DNA of 64,000 nt from Pyxidicoccus trucidator (GTDB taxonomy: Bacteria > Myxococcota > Myxococcia > Myxococcales > Myxococcaceae), in the NCBI RefSeq assembly GCF_010894435.1, contig NZ_JAAIXZ010000001.1, positions 526,322 through 590,321 on the forward strand, read 5' to 3'. Of the stretch, positions 8,653 through 17,599 are shown in pieces. The position numbers and the translations under genes were made by a program. Below the pieces are notes generated by a model, which was not told the origin of the DNA, made no database searches, and saw nothing but the letters and a program-made list of their open reading frames with translations. How positions within the stretch are numbered: position 1 is the stretch's first letter; every line of letters starts with the position of its first letter.

Positions 8653-9618
8653 CTACTCCCTGTCGGCGGGGGCGACTCGTCCCTCCTCCACTGCCGCGAT
8701 GGGCCCCTGCGGCACCGCGACGCCCACGGCGGAGAAGAAGCGCAGCAGGTCCTCCGGCACCGGCGCCTCCACTCGCAGCACCTTCCCCGTGCGCGGGTGG
8801 CCCAGCTCCAGCGCCTGCGCGTGCAGCAGACACCGGAGCGCCTCCACGCCTCCGGCCTTCGGCGCGCCGCCATAGCGCGCGTCCCCGAGTATCGGCGCTC
8901 CGAGCGCCGTCAGGTGCGCGCGGAGCTGGTGAGTGCGGCCCGTGTGCGGGAGCAGCTCCACCACGCAGAACTCCGCCCCCGCGTGGAGCGTGCGGAAGTC
9001 CGTCAGCGCGGGCACGCCGTTGGCCGCGCGGGTCGCCCGCCAGCGCCCGGGGCGTGACGGGTCCTTCGACAGCGGCAGGTCCACCGTCCCCGAGGGAGGC
9101 AGCCCCGGCCCGGTGGCCGCCACGTACCGCTTGCGGGCCCGTCCCTCGCGGAACTCGGCGGCCAGCGCCGACGTGGCCTCCGCCGTCTTCCCGAACACCG
9201 TCACGCCGGACGTCTCCCGGTCCAGCCGGTGGACGAGCCCCGCCTCGCGGCCCAGGTGCGCGCCCACCAGGTCCACCAGACTGCCGCCCACGCGTCCCTC
9301 CGTGGGCTGCGCCGTCACGCCCGCCGGCTTGTCCACGGCGATGACGTCCGCGTCCTCGTACAGCACGCGCAGCACCGGCGCCGCGGGCGCCTCGGCCAGG
9401 GAGCTCTGCCCCGACTCCTCCAGCACCACCATCACCACCTGCCCCGCCGTGAGCCGCGCCTGCGCATCCCGGCTCCGCCGCCCCGAGACGTACACCGCGC
9501 CCACGTCCACCAGCTTGCGCGCCTCCGTCGCGGGCACGGCCAGCTCGGACGCCACCGCGTCCGCTACCGCCCGCCCCACCAGCGCACCCTCCGCACGGAA
9601 CGTCCGTCGCTTCACCAC
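8653..9618 (-). CDS. RluA-family RNA pseudouridine synthase
   Basis: A 321-residue enzyme converting uridine to pseudouridine in rRNA or tRNA. An N-terminal S4-like RNA-binding segment (EARKLVDVGAVYVSGRR) is followed by the catalytic domain: YEDADVIAVDKPAGV, then GLVHRLDRETSGVTVFGKT with the catalytic Asp in HRLDRETSG, and the distal HTGRTHQLRAHLTALGAPILG and ELGHPRTG motifs. The start is one of two adjacent GTG codons (9618 or 9615), preceded by TGAGGTG. Convergent with the DUF255 gene; both stops sit inside a short inverted repeat (GTAGC / GCTAC, 8641-8656). The exact RNA target cannot be assigned from sequence. Confidence 0.88.
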   Translation of the reverse strand: MVKRRTFRAEGALVGRAVADAVASELAVPATEARKLVDVGAVYVSGRRSRDAQARLTAGQVVMVVLEESGQSSLAEAPAAPVLRVLYEDADVIAVDKPAGVTAQPTEGRVGGSLVDLVGAHLGREAGLVHRLDRETSGVTVFGKTAEATSALAAEFREGRARKRYVAATGPGLPPSGTVDLPLSKDPSRPGRWRATRAANGVPALTDFRTLHAGAEFCVVELLPHTGRTHQLRAHLTALGAPILGDARYGGAPKAGGVEALRCLLHAQALELGHPRTGKVLRVEAPVPEDLLRFFSAVGVAVPQGPIAAVEEGRVAPADRE

Positions 9619-9825
9619 CGCACCTCACGCGCCGGAAGGCCCGCATCATTAATAGGTGACTTCACGGCCCCACCTCGTGCGCTCGGGCAGGCGCCTCCGC
9701 TCCGTCCCGCCGCGAAGCGTCGGGGAGCGCGCATCTCCATGAGTCAGGCGCAGGTGTCATTGCGGCGGCACTCTACGCCCGCCTCGCCCTCCCGCGCCGC
9801 CCGCTTCCTGTTACCTTCCGCGCCC

Positions 9826-11346
9826 ATGGACCGTCCCCTGCATTCCGTCCGTACGCGGCTGGACGACTTCCTCGCCGAGCTCGCCACGCTCCACTACCGG
9901 CATGGCGCCGGCCTCGCGCCGGGACTCCCCGTCACCAGCCTCTACGCGTCCTTCCCCGAGCTGTCCTCCCCGGACACCTTCGCCGCCGCCAACGAGGCCC
10001 TCGCCAAGGCCCGCTTGCGAGAGGAGCCCGTCACCGTCCGCCGCATCCTGCTCGTCCGTGAGCTGGTCGCCTCCCAGGTGGAAGAGGCGCTCGCCGCCCG
10101 TCCCGCCGAGGCCGTGGCCACCCTGGAAGCCCAGTCCCAGCTCCCCGTGGACGACCAGACGCTCTCCCTCGCCGAGGCGCTCAGCGAGCTTCCCCGCGAG
10201 TCCGCCCGGGGCCGGCGCACCCTGCTGGAGCGCGCCGTCGGCAACTTCCTCTGGGACCACCGCGGCCCCTATGGCGACCGGCGCGAGGCGATGCTCCACA
10301 CCGTGGCGCGGCTGGGCGCGAAGGACTACCCCACCCTGCGCGAGGAAGTCACCGGCATCGCCTTCGGCAAGCTGGCCGAGGCCGCCGCGGAGACGCTCCG
10401 CCGCACCGAGGACGCCTACCGCGACGTGCTCGGCTACGTCCTCAAGAAGGTGGAGCCGACGCTGCGCCCGCTGCCCGGCGGCGAGGCGCGCCGGCATGAC
10501 CTCCAGGCCGCACTCCAGGCCCCGTGGATGGACGCCTTCTTCCGCCGCGAGGACGCCTTCCCCGCCGTGGTGCGCTGGCTCGGCGAGTGGCACCTGACGC
10601 CCAACGCCGAGGGCCGCATCCGCATCGACGACGAGGCGCGCCCCGGCAAGGCCCCCCGCCCCTTCGTCGCCACCGTGCGCGTGCCGGAGGAGGTGCGCCT
10701 CGTCATCCAGCCGCGCGGCGGCATGGACTCGCTGGGCAGCCTCCTCCATGAGATGGGCCACGCGCAGCACCGCGCCCACGTGTCGGAGAACCTGCCCATG
10801 GAGCTGCGCCGCCTCGGAGATGCCTCCGTGACGGAGGCGTACGCGGCCCTCTTCGAGCGGCTGCTGCTGTCCCCCGGCTGGCTCAAGCGCTACCTCGACC
10901 TGCCCACCCTGGCCGCGCGCGACGCGGCGCGACTGGGCGCCTTCCAGGCCCTGGCCGTGCTGCGCCGCCACTGCGCGAAGCTGTCCTACGAGCTGTCGCT
11001 CAGCCTGCGCGGCCCCTCGGCGGAGCGCGCGGAAGAGTACGCGGACGGCCAGCGCCGGGCGCTCTTCGTCGAGCCGCACCCGGGCTTCTTCCTCCACGAC
11101 GTGGACCCGCAGCTCTACACGGCCCACTACCTGCGCGCGTGGGCGCTGGAGACGCGGCTCACCGCCCGCCTCACGGAGCGCTTCAACGAGGACTTTTGGA
11201 GGAACCCCAGCGCCGCCGCCTGGTTGAAGGGGCTGTTCGCGCGAGGGGGTACGGACGACGCGGAAGGACTGGCCACAGAGGTCTCGGGCACGCCACTGGC
11301 ATTGCCCGAGGCCGGGGAGCGCCTCGTGGCCATCCTCAACCGCTAG
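9826..11346 (+). CDS. M3-like zinc metallopeptidase
   Basis: A 506-residue helical peptidase. The zinc site is HEMGH at residues 308-312 within GSLLHEMGHAQH, and the third ligand candidate is Glu337 in VTEAYAALFE, 25 residues after the second His. That spacing is the gluzincin M3/thimet-oligopeptidase arrangement. The N-terminal half is a long alpha-helical region. No signal peptide, so a cytoplasmic oligopeptidase is inferred. The ATG at 9826 is chosen because the open frame upstream of it has no coding character. About 200 bases separate it from the divergent pseudouridine synthase. Confidence 0.8.
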   Translation: MDRPLHSVRTRLDDFLAELATLHYRHGAGLAPGLPVTSLYASFPELSSPDTFAAANEALAKARLREEPVTVRRILLVRELVASQVEEALAARPAEAVATLEAQSQLPVDDQTLSLAEALSELPRESARGRRTLLERAVGNFLWDHRGPYGDRREAMLHTVARLGAKDYPTLREEVTGIAFGKLAEAAAETLRRTEDAYRDVLGYVLKKVEPTLRPLPGGEARRHDLQAALQAPWMDAFFRREDAFPAVVRWLGEWHLTPNAEGRIRIDDEARPGKAPRPFVATVRVPEEVRLVIQPRGGMDSLGSLLHEMGHAQHRAHVSENLPMELRRLGDASVTEAYAALFERLLLSPGWLKRYLDLPTLAARDAARLGAFQALAVLRRHCAKLSYELSLSLRGPSAERAEEYADGQRRALFVEPHPGFFLHDVDPQLYTAHYLRAWALETRLTARLTERFNEDFWRNPSAAAWLKGLFARGGTDDAEGLATEVSGTPLALPEAGERLVAILNR

Positions 11347-11365
11347 GGGGTACTCCGCGAGAGGA

Positions 11366-11728
11366 CTACTTCTTCTTGCGGAGCGCCCGGACGATCTTGT
11401 CCTTGGTGGCGTTGCCGGCCGCCTTGGTGGGCGTCGGCGCGGGTGCCGCGGGAGTCATCGCCTGCTTGTTGTTCCCGCTGGCCACCGGCTTGCCGCCCGC
11501 ACGGGCGCGCATCGCCTTCAGCAGCTGCATCTCGATGACGAGCAGCTCGTCGCCGAGCTCCTGGTTGTCACCCGCGGCACGGGGAAGCGGAGCACGGGTG
11601 CTGGAAGCGCCGGCACCGTGCCGCATGCGCAGAACCCTCTCCTCCTCGGCCGACAGCGTGCGCGTCTTCTCCAGCGCCGCCTTGACCTCCTTGGCCGTCA
11701 CCGTGCTACTTCCGACCTTGCGCTCCAT
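11366..11728 (-). CDS. Small protein with a sigma-region-4.1-like motif
   Basis: A 120-residue hypothetical protein. Near the N-terminus, TLSAEEERVLRMRHG closely resembles region 4.1 of primary sigma factors (consensus LTPREERVLRMRFG). No helix-turn-helix of region 4.2 follows. Instead there is a short helix (NQELGDELLVIEMQLLKAMR) and a Lys/Ala/Pro-rich basic tail ending VRALRKKK. The ATG at 11728 is chosen over an upstream in-frame start because AAGGGAG sits at proper distance. Convergent with the peptidase. The function is unknown; the similarity could be coincidental or could indicate RNA-polymerase binding. Confidence 0.65.
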   Translation of the reverse strand: MERKVGSSTVTAKEVKAALEKTRTLSAEEERVLRMRHGAGASSTRAPLPRAAGDNQELGDELLVIEMQLLKAMRARAGGKPVASGNNKQAMTPAAPAPTPTKAAGNATKDKIVRALRKKK

Positions 11729-11877
11729 CGCCGCTCCCTTGCTGTGTGGCCCGCTGAACGTCCGTACATGTCGGACGCGTCCGAGCCGCAACCGTCGAGG
11801 ATTGTAGAGGACGCAAGAGTGAGCGCAAATTTTCTTCCAACAGGTCGCTGCCGGGCTGTAGCGCCAGGGGCCTCGCG

Positions 11878-12405
11878 CTACAGACGGAACCCCAGGCCGA
11901 GGTACCCTGAAGTCATGGACTCCCGTTCACCAGAGAACGGGTCTCCACCCGCGGAGAAGTTCTGGTACCGGGCCTCGGCGGAGAGAAAGAGCTGGCTCCC
12001 CAGCTCCACCCCCACCCCGCCGCACAGCTCCGCGCCCACCTGCAGCGCGCGCGAGGCAGCCACGTCCTCCTTGTCGTGGGCCATCAGCAGGCTGGCCCCG
12101 CCGCCCAGGTAGGGCCGCACGCGCCGGGGGCCTGACGGGGTGATGCGGATGGACATGGGGGTGGCCTCGGTGTGCCGGCGGCTGGAGGCCACGTGCCCGC
12201 CCACCTCCATCACCGAGGAGTGCTTGCGGTAGCCCCAGGCCAGGCTCGCGGTGTAGCCCGCCTCGCGCGCCCCCTCCGGGTCCGTCAGGAGATAGGCCCC
12301 CACCGGAGCGACGGTGACGCCCAGGTTGCGGAGGAGCGGCTCGGCGAGCACCGGAGGTGCGGACAGCCCGGCCAGGCACGACAGGAGGACGGCAAGACGG
12401 CGCAT
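11878..12405 (-). CDS. Outer-membrane beta-barrel protein, hypothetical
   Basis: A 175-residue protein with a signal peptide (RLAVLLSCLAGLSAPPVLA). The mature part has short amphipathic strands (VGAYLLTDPEG, PYLGGGASLLMAH, VGVELGSQLFLSAEARYQNF) and the terminal strand SGYLGLGFRL ending in Leu, typical of small 8-stranded barrels of the OmpA-like or DUF3575 kind. Possible structural or surface role; no substrate visible. The ATG at 12405 directly begins the signal peptide; upstream in-frame codons are not plausible. Confidence 0.7.
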   Translation of the reverse strand: MRRLAVLLSCLAGLSAPPVLAEPLLRNLGVTVAPVGAYLLTDPEGAREAGYTASLAWGYRKHSSVMEVGGHVASSRRHTEATPMSIRITPSGPRRVRPYLGGGASLLMAHDKEDVAASRALQVGAELCGGVGVELGSQLFLSAEARYQNFSAGGDPFSGERESMTSGYLGLGFRL

Positions 12406-12624
12406 GCCCGCCCATTGAGCAAGGGGCAAGCCACGCCGGAAGGCCAGTAAAGTCAGGGGCTTGCGGGGCGGGGCGAGGCACCCTGCCGCCCGCGTCCGGG
12501 CGGGCCCGTCAGAGCAGGCGAGCAGCCTCGTACACAGCGGCGCCGGGCCCGGGGGAGCGGGCTCCGGGCGCACATGACGCGGGGGCCAGGGGCGCCGCGC
12601 ACCCGGTGGCCCCCGGGCCTCGAA

Positions 12625-13659
12625 TCAGGTGCCCTCTTCGTCCTCGGGCTCGGGCGGGGCGTCGGTGGCGGGCTTGGTCTTGTCGGCGTCCTCCGGCTTC
12701 TTGCGCTCGATGCCGAAGGCGTCCAGCGCGTCCGCGATGCCCTGCGGCTTGTCGGCGTCGGGGAGGAAGTCCTCGGGCGGCTGGAGCTTCGGGTCCTGTC
12801 CCACCTCGGTGAGGGCGGACTCCAGCGTCATGCGCAATTCGGCGGCCTCGGGCGTCTTCTCCGAGGGCACGCCCATGCGGCCATCCAGTCGGGCCTTGAG
12901 GACCACGGACGTGGTGGAGTCCACCAGCACCTCGCCGTCCAGAGAGCGCGGCACGCGGTGGGCGAAGAAGCTGGCGCGGCGGCGGGTGCTCTCGTCGGTG
13001 CCCTTGGGCTCGAAGGGCGCCGGCAGCGGGCGGGAGGCGGTGCCTTCCGAGACGGGGCCCAGCGTCACGGTGTAGCGCCACGCCACGCGACCCTCGTGGG
13101 AGACGGTGCCGTCGGGGGTGAGCTTGATGCGGCCCTGGAAGAGGCTGTCGAAGTCGCGGATGGCGCCGGTCAGCTCCGTGCGGGTGCGCTCGGCCATGCC
13201 GCGGTCGCGCAGGCGCTGGCGGAACGGGCCGTAGCGGTTGCGGGCGAACACCTGGCCGCCCACGCGCATGACCTCCAGGCCCTGGTCCCTCGAGTTCTCC
13301 AGCACACCGTGGAAGTCACCGCTGACTCCACCGGGGCCGGCGCGGAAGGTGCGCGACTCGGTGAGCTTCACCGGGTTGGCCTCGGCGGAGGTCCACTCGT
13401 AGCTCACGGTGGACTGGAAGCGGTGGGGCCCCAGCCGCTCGGTCACCTCGGCGGCGTCCATGCCCAGGATGCGGCGGGCCACCTGGGGGTTGCTGGCCAC
13501 ATCCTCGGGGGGCAGCTTCTGCTTGGCGGAGGCCACGACCTTGGGTGGGTCCTCGGGCGAGAAGATGCGCGCCTTGGCCGCCTTGTCGACCGGGTCGGAA
13601 CAGCCCACGGCGGCCAGCGCCAGGGCGAGGGTGAAGGCGGACTTCTTCAGACGACTCAC
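12625..13659 (-). CDS. Exported lipoprotein, hypothetical
   Basis: A 344-residue predicted lipoprotein: a lipobox ends in LALAAVGC at about residue 20, followed by SDPVDKAAK. The mature protein resembles a ligand- or lipid-carrier-like beta domain (STVSYEWTSAEANP, VMRVGGQVFARN, VAWRYTVTLGP, LDGEVLVDSTTSVVLKARLDG) and ends in an acidic Glu/Asp/Pro tail (PATDAPPEPEDEEGT). The GTG at 13659 is taken as start because GGAGGAGTC immediately precedes it. Divergent from the DUF2058 gene with about 105 bases between them. Function unknown. Confidence 0.75.
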   Translation of the reverse strand: MSRLKKSAFTLALALAAVGCSDPVDKAAKARIFSPEDPPKVVASAKQKLPPEDVASNPQVARRILGMDAAEVTERLGPHRFQSTVSYEWTSAEANPVKLTESRTFRAGPGGVSGDFHGVLENSRDQGLEVMRVGGQVFARNRYGPFRQRLRDRGMAERTRTELTGAIRDFDSLFQGRIKLTPDGTVSHEGRVAWRYTVTLGPVSEGTASRPLPAPFEPKGTDESTRRRASFFAHRVPRSLDGEVLVDSTTSVVLKARLDGRMGVPSEKTPEAAELRMTLESALTEVGQDPKLQPPEDFLPDADKPQGIADALDAFGIERKKPEDADKTKPATDAPPEPEDEEGT

Positions 13660-13715
13660 GACTCCTCCAGAGGGGTACGACAAGGCCGGCAAGTTACGTG
13701 GGGCATACAAGTGCG

Positions 13716-13731
13716 GCAAGCAGTGGCTTGC
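13716..13731. promoter_or_regulatory. Inverted repeat in a divergent promoter region
   Basis: GCAAGC AGTG GCTTGC is a perfect 6-4-6 inverted repeat between the divergent lipoprotein and DUF2058 genes. It could be an operator or a leader hairpin; no regulator can be named. Confidence 0.35.
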
Positions 13732-13764
13732 GTGCAGCCGTGCAAGGGATAGAACGCCCAACTC

Positions 13765-14712
13765 ATGCAGAACCTGCGCGACAAGTTATTGAAGGCGGGC
13801 CTCGTCACCGAGGAACAGACCAAGAAGGTGGAGACGAAGGCCAGCCAGGCGGAAGCCCGGCGACCCGCTCCCCAGGAGGGTGGCCGTCCAGGCGGCAACC
13901 GTTCCGCCCCCCCGCGTGACGAGAACCGGACACAAGCCAGTCCCCAGGCCCGCGAAGGCGGCCCCCGCGAAGGCGGCGGCCGGCGCGAGGGCGGTGGACG
14001 TCCCCCTGGCGGGGGTGGGCGCTTCGGTCCTGGCGGCGGTGGCCGTCCGGGCGGTGGCGGACGCCCCGGAGGCCCCATTCCGCGCTTCGGCGGCGGTGCT
14101 CCCCAGCAGGGGCGCCCGGGTGCCGCGGCGCCGGAGAAGGCCATCCCCAAGCTGCCGCCCATGCCTGGCTCCAAGGCGTACCAGCGTGCCGAGTCCAAGA
14201 AGCAGGTGGAAATCGACAGGGCGCTGAGGGAGCTGGTGCTCGGCGCGCAGGTGCCTGTCGAGGCAGGCGAGACGGCGTTCTACTTCATGACCCGCAAGGG
14301 CAAGCTGCGGCGGCTGGAGCTGAGCCCGGCGCAGGCGAAGCAGCTCGAGGAGGGCGAGCTCGGCGTGGTGGAGCGGCCCGAGCCCGCGCAGATCGAGCAC
14401 TCGCTGGTGCCCGCCTCGGCGGCCGAGCAGATGTTCGCGCTGTCGAAGAAGTCGGTGCGCTTCTTCAACCGCAAGGACAACCCCGTCGGCTTCATGAACG
14501 ACGAGGAGCTCAAGGCGCAGCAGGCGTCGGAGGCCGCCGGCACCGCGCCGGAGCTGTCCGACGAGGCCGAGGGTTCCGAGGGCGCCGAGGGTGAGGCTGA
14601 AGCACAGGCCACGACCGAGGGTGAGGCCGAAGCACAGGCCACGACCGAGGGTACCCCCGCGGAGACCACCGACCAGACGCCCGACGGTGGCGACAAGGTC
14701 GGCAACGGCTGA
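13765..14712 (+). CDS. DUF2058-family protein with a Gly/Arg-rich insert
   Basis: A 315-residue protein. The N-terminus LRDKLLKAGLVTEEQTKKVE matches the start of DUF2058 (YaiL-type) proteins. The family C-terminal domain is recognisable at about 155-255 (ELVLGAQVPVEAGETAFYFM, then LVPASAAEQMFAL and VRFFNRKDNP). Between them lies a long Gly/Arg/Pro-rich linker (residues about 45-140) absent from enterobacterial members, likely RNA- or nucleic-acid-binding. The C-terminus carries an acidic tail with a 10-residue tandem repeat (EGEAEAQATT). Family function is unknown, often annotated as nucleic-acid associated. Cytoplasmic. Confidence 0.8.
   Translation: MQNLRDKLLKAGLVTEEQTKKVETKASQAEARRPAPQEGGRPGGNRSAPPRDENRTQASPQAREGGPREGGGRREGGGRPPGGGGRFGPGGGGRPGGGGRPGGPIPRFGGGAPQQGRPGAAAPEKAIPKLPPMPGSKAYQRAESKKQVEIDRALRELVLGAQVPVEAGETAFYFMTRKGKLRRLELSPAQAKQLEEGELGVVERPEPAQIEHSLVPASAAEQMFALSKKSVRFFNRKDNPVGFMNDEELKAQQASEAAGTAPELSDEAEGSEGAEGEAEAQATTEGEAEAQATTEGTPAETTDQTPDGGDKVGNG
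14587..14646 (+). repeat. 30-bp in-frame tandem duplication
   Basis: Two adjacent 30-bp copies differing at one base encode EGEAEAQATT twice in the acidic tail of the DUF2058 protein. This looks like a recent slippage duplication. Confidence 0.85.
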
Positions 14713-14734
14713 CCCGGGCTTCCCGGGCCTCTTC

Positions 14735-14761
14735 CCCTCCCCTGCTTGAAGCGGGGGAGGG
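14735..14761 (+). terminator. Hairpin after the DUF2058 gene
   Basis: CCCTCCCCTGC and GCGGGGGAGGG form an 11-bp stem (one G-U pair) with a TTGAA loop, 22 bases after the stop codon. It is followed only by TGTTCC rather than a T-run. A smaller CCCGGG/CCCGGG hairpin directly after the stop precedes it. Confidence 0.6.
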
Positions 14762-15045
14762 TGTTCCACTCACACCTGGCTTTGCCTCGGTGGAGCGCGC
14801 CCATGTCGGAGCGCGCTTCACCATGGCTCCCGGAGTGTTCCCGCCGAGCGCCTCGCCATGGCGTCAGCCATCGGCTGCACGCGCAGCACCACAGCAGGTC
14901 CACGTGCGCGGGCGGGAGCGGGGCTGGAGCGCATCGGTGAGCGCGTTCGCTCTGCGAAATTGGCCACCGTGCTCGCGCCCACCGTCTGAGCGGATGCGTG
15001 TGAGCGTTGGTGCCGAGCCCGACCGCTGGCGCTAGGCTTCCGCCC
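14762..15045. other. Intergenic region, no gene seen
   Basis: About 280 bases between the terminator hairpin and the SDR gene. The sequence GAAATTGGCC near 14956 is locally AT-richer than its surroundings and may belong to the SDR promoter. No conserved RNA, operator or coding segment is recognised. Confidence 0.5.
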
Positions 15046-15807
15046 ATGACAACGACTTCCAAGACGGTGGTGGTGACGGGTGCGAGCCGGGGCATCGGCC
15101 GTGCCGTGGCGCTGTCCTTTGCCCGCGAGGGCTTCAAGGTCTGGGCGTTGGCACGCTCGGCGGATGCGCTGACGTCGCTGCGGAGCGAGGGCGGCGACAA
15201 CATCCGGCCGCACGCGGTGGACGTGGCGAACGAGTCCGCGCTGCTCGCCATCAGCAAGACCATCCTCGCGGACGGCACCCCGCGCGTGCTGGTGAACAAC
15301 GCGGGCATCACCGTGTCCGCGCCGCTGACGAAGACGAGCACCGAGGACCTGGCGCGCGTCATGGCCGTCAACGTGACGGCCCCCTTCATCCTCTGCCGCG
15401 AGCTGATGCCGGCCATGGCCAAGGCGGGCGGCGGCCGCGTCATCAACATCGGCTCCATGATGGCGGTGCGCGGCGCGAAGTACACGTCGGCGTACTGCGC
15501 GTCCAAGCACGCGCTGATGGGACTGACCCGCTCACTGGCGTCGGAGTACGCGAAGAAGAACGTCACGGTGAACGCGGTGAACCCGGGCTGGGTGGAGACG
15601 GACATGTTCGCCTCGGCGGCCTCGGCCGTCACCCAGACGACGGGCCGCACCGAGCAGCAGTCGCGCGAGGCGCTCGCGGCCATGAACGCCATGGGCCGCA
15701 TCATCCAGCCGGAGGAGGTCGCCGCGCTCTGCGTCTTCCTCGCCTCGGACGCGGCGGGCGCCATCACCGGCGCCGCCTACGCCATCGACGGCGGCGAGTT
15801 GGGCTGA
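15046..15807 (+). CDS. Short-chain dehydrogenase/reductase (FabG-like)
   Basis: A 253-residue classical SDR. The NAD(P)-binding TGASRGIG lies near the N-terminus, NNAG in the middle, then the catalytic Ser in INIGSMMAV and the YCASK Tyr-Lys pair. The C-terminal cofactor and substrate loop is VNPGWVETDMF and the end is GAAYAIDGGEL. The length and closing motif are those of 3-oxoacyl-ACP reductase/3-hydroxyacyl dehydrogenase members. The substrate is not determinable. The ATG at 15046 is preferred to a TTG at 15007 because it starts exactly at the fold. Not in an obvious operon. Confidence 0.87.
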   Translation: MTTTSKTVVVTGASRGIGRAVALSFAREGFKVWALARSADALTSLRSEGGDNIRPHAVDVANESALLAISKTILADGTPRVLVNNAGITVSAPLTKTSTEDLARVMAVNVTAPFILCRELMPAMAKAGGGRVINIGSMMAVRGAKYTSAYCASKHALMGLTRSLASEYAKKNVTVNAVNPGWVETDMFASAASAVTQTTGRTEQQSREALAAMNAMGRIIQPEEVAALCVFLASDAAGAITGAAYAIDGGELG

Positions 15808-15942
15808 CACTTCACTCCCATTCCGCCTGTCCGGCTGCCGGGCCGCCACTCGTGGCCCGGCGTGTTGCACGCCGGGAATCGCATACCCACCCTGCGCCAT
15901 CGCCCGGACGGCAACGGGTGCTTCGCGATGGGGAGGTAGGGC

Positions 15943-17526
15943 GTGAGGCGATGGTGGGGTGCGGTGCTGGGCGTGTGTGTATGGGCGGGCTGTTCAGCGG
16001 GGGACGGTGGCGAAGCACCCGTGCCAGAGGTGGACACGCCGGCGGTGGCAGACCCGGACGCACCTTCCGTTGAGGTGACGCCCCCTCCCGAAGTACCGCC
16101 CGCCGGAACGGGGGACCCGGTGGAGGAGACACCGCCCGGCGATGAGCCGCCCGGGGACGCCGAGGAGCCCGCGCCTCCGGCAGCCTGCTCGGGCCCGGAC
16201 GGCACGGCGCGGCTGGCGTGGAGCTACGACGCCGCGTGGGACCAGACGGTGGACTTCCGCGGCACCCTGGACGCGGACGGCCAGACGTATTGGACGGAGT
16301 GCGACAGCTCCTACTGGTCCGACAAGGAGCCACACGAGCTCCAGTGCCACCTCGTCTCCGCCACGCACGACGGCGCCATCCGCTACCGGCTGCCGATGCC
16401 CCGCGCGGGACTGCCGGCCGTGCACTCGGTGGATACGGAGCGGCTCTACGCGACGTCCGGGGGCGCCACCGTCTCCGCTCATGCCCGTGAGGATGGGCGG
16501 GAGCTGTGGAGCGCCAACCTCGCCACGCTGCGCCCCGGCTTCCCGCCCGTGGGCGCGTCGCTCGTCATCGACGCGGTGGCGCTCGGTCCACCGTATGTGT
16601 TCACGGTGGCGCGTCACGCCGTCGAGGAAGAGAACGAGCAGAGCCTCCTCGTGGCGCTGCGCGCGAGCACGGGCGCGGTGGCTTGGACGGCCCTGACGCC
16701 TCCCGTGCGCGCGCCCCTGGTGCTGGACGCGGAGGGCAACGTCTACGGCGGCTCCTTCAGCGCCGCGACCCAGGAGACGACGCTCTTCTCGTACACGCCG
16801 GATGGCCAGCGGCGCTGGCAGACGCGCCGCGCGGGCCAGCGCAGGCCCAGCGCGGTGGATGGCGGCCGGCTGCTGCTGGAGCGCGCCGAGGTGGCGGACG
16901 CGGCCACGGGCTCACCGCTCGCCACGCTGGCCACCGCATCGCCGGATGACTCGTACGTCGCGCTGGGCTCATCCAACTCGCCCTTCGGCCGCGCGGTCTT
17001 CCAGGCCAGCGGCGTGCTCGTCCTCGCGGACCAGCCGTGCACCGCCGAGGGCTGCCCGGAGGCGCTCCACCCCGGCCGCACGTTCCTCTACGGCTTCAAC
17101 CCGGAGGACGGCGCGCTGCGCTGGCACCAGCCCATCGGCGCCTGGCCCATGGCGCCGGTGCTCACCCAGCGGGACTCGCTGCTCCTGGTGGACCGGCCTC
17201 CGACCGAGGGCTGCGAGGAGGACTACAGCTGCACCGGGGACGACTCCCACCATGGCTCGTTCCTGCGCGAGCTGGACGTGAAGGACGGGCGGGAGCTGGC
17301 GGCGTGCGCGCTGCCGGGCACGGCGCCCTACATCACCCCGCCCGCGCTGCACCGGGGCCGAGTGGTGCTGGGCGCGTGGACCAACTGGCTCGCGAGCAAC
17401 GACTGGACGCGGCGGATGAGCATCCGCGCCTTCGAGCTGTCCGTGCCCACCGAGCCGGCCACCTCCGGCTGGGTGACGGCGGGCGGCGGCAACTCGCGCT
17501 CGGGCACGCCGCGCTCCAATCCGTAG
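15943..17526 (+). CDS. PQQ-like beta-propeller lipoprotein
   Basis: A 527-residue lipoprotein: signal ending VWAGC, then a 60-residue acidic Pro/Glu/Asp linker (PPGDEPPGDAEEP) and a beta-propeller. Propeller blades show the outer-strand pattern of PQQ-like repeats (ATSGGATVSAHAREDGRELW, FSYTPDGQRRWQT, LYGFNPEDGALRWHQ). Such propellers without PQQ-ligating enzymatic motifs act as scaffolds (BamB-like) or adhesins. Cys pairs (CTAEGC, CEEDYSC) suggest disulfides and an extracytoplasmic location. The start is GTG at 15943, preceded by GGGAGGTAGGGC. Convergent with the chemoreceptor gene. Confidence 0.75.
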   Translation: MRRWWGAVLGVCVWAGCSAGDGGEAPVPEVDTPAVADPDAPSVEVTPPPEVPPAGTGDPVEETPPGDEPPGDAEEPAPPAACSGPDGTARLAWSYDAAWDQTVDFRGTLDADGQTYWTECDSSYWSDKEPHELQCHLVSATHDGAIRYRLPMPRAGLPAVHSVDTERLYATSGGATVSAHAREDGRELWSANLATLRPGFPPVGASLVIDAVALGPPYVFTVARHAVEEENEQSLLVALRASTGAVAWTALTPPVRAPLVLDAEGNVYGGSFSAATQETTLFSYTPDGQRRWQTRRAGQRRPSAVDGGRLLLERAEVADAATGSPLATLATASPDDSYVALGSSNSPFGRAVFQASGVLVLADQPCTAEGCPEALHPGRTFLYGFNPEDGALRWHQPIGAWPMAPVLTQRDSLLLVDRPPTEGCEEDYSCTGDDSHHGSFLRELDVKDGRELAACALPGTAPYITPPALHRGRVVLGAWTNWLASNDWTRRMSIRAFELSVPTEPATSGWVTAGGGNSRSGTPRSNP

Positions 17527-17599
17527 TCACGGGCCGGGCCACCGAAGGCGTCCCGGGGACGGGAGTGGCGGTGACTCGCCGCCCTCCCCCACTGGAGCG

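Noticed and set aside
15943..17526. PQQ-dependent dehydrogenase
   Set aside because: Only propeller repeats are visible; no PQQ-ligand or cytochrome motifs.
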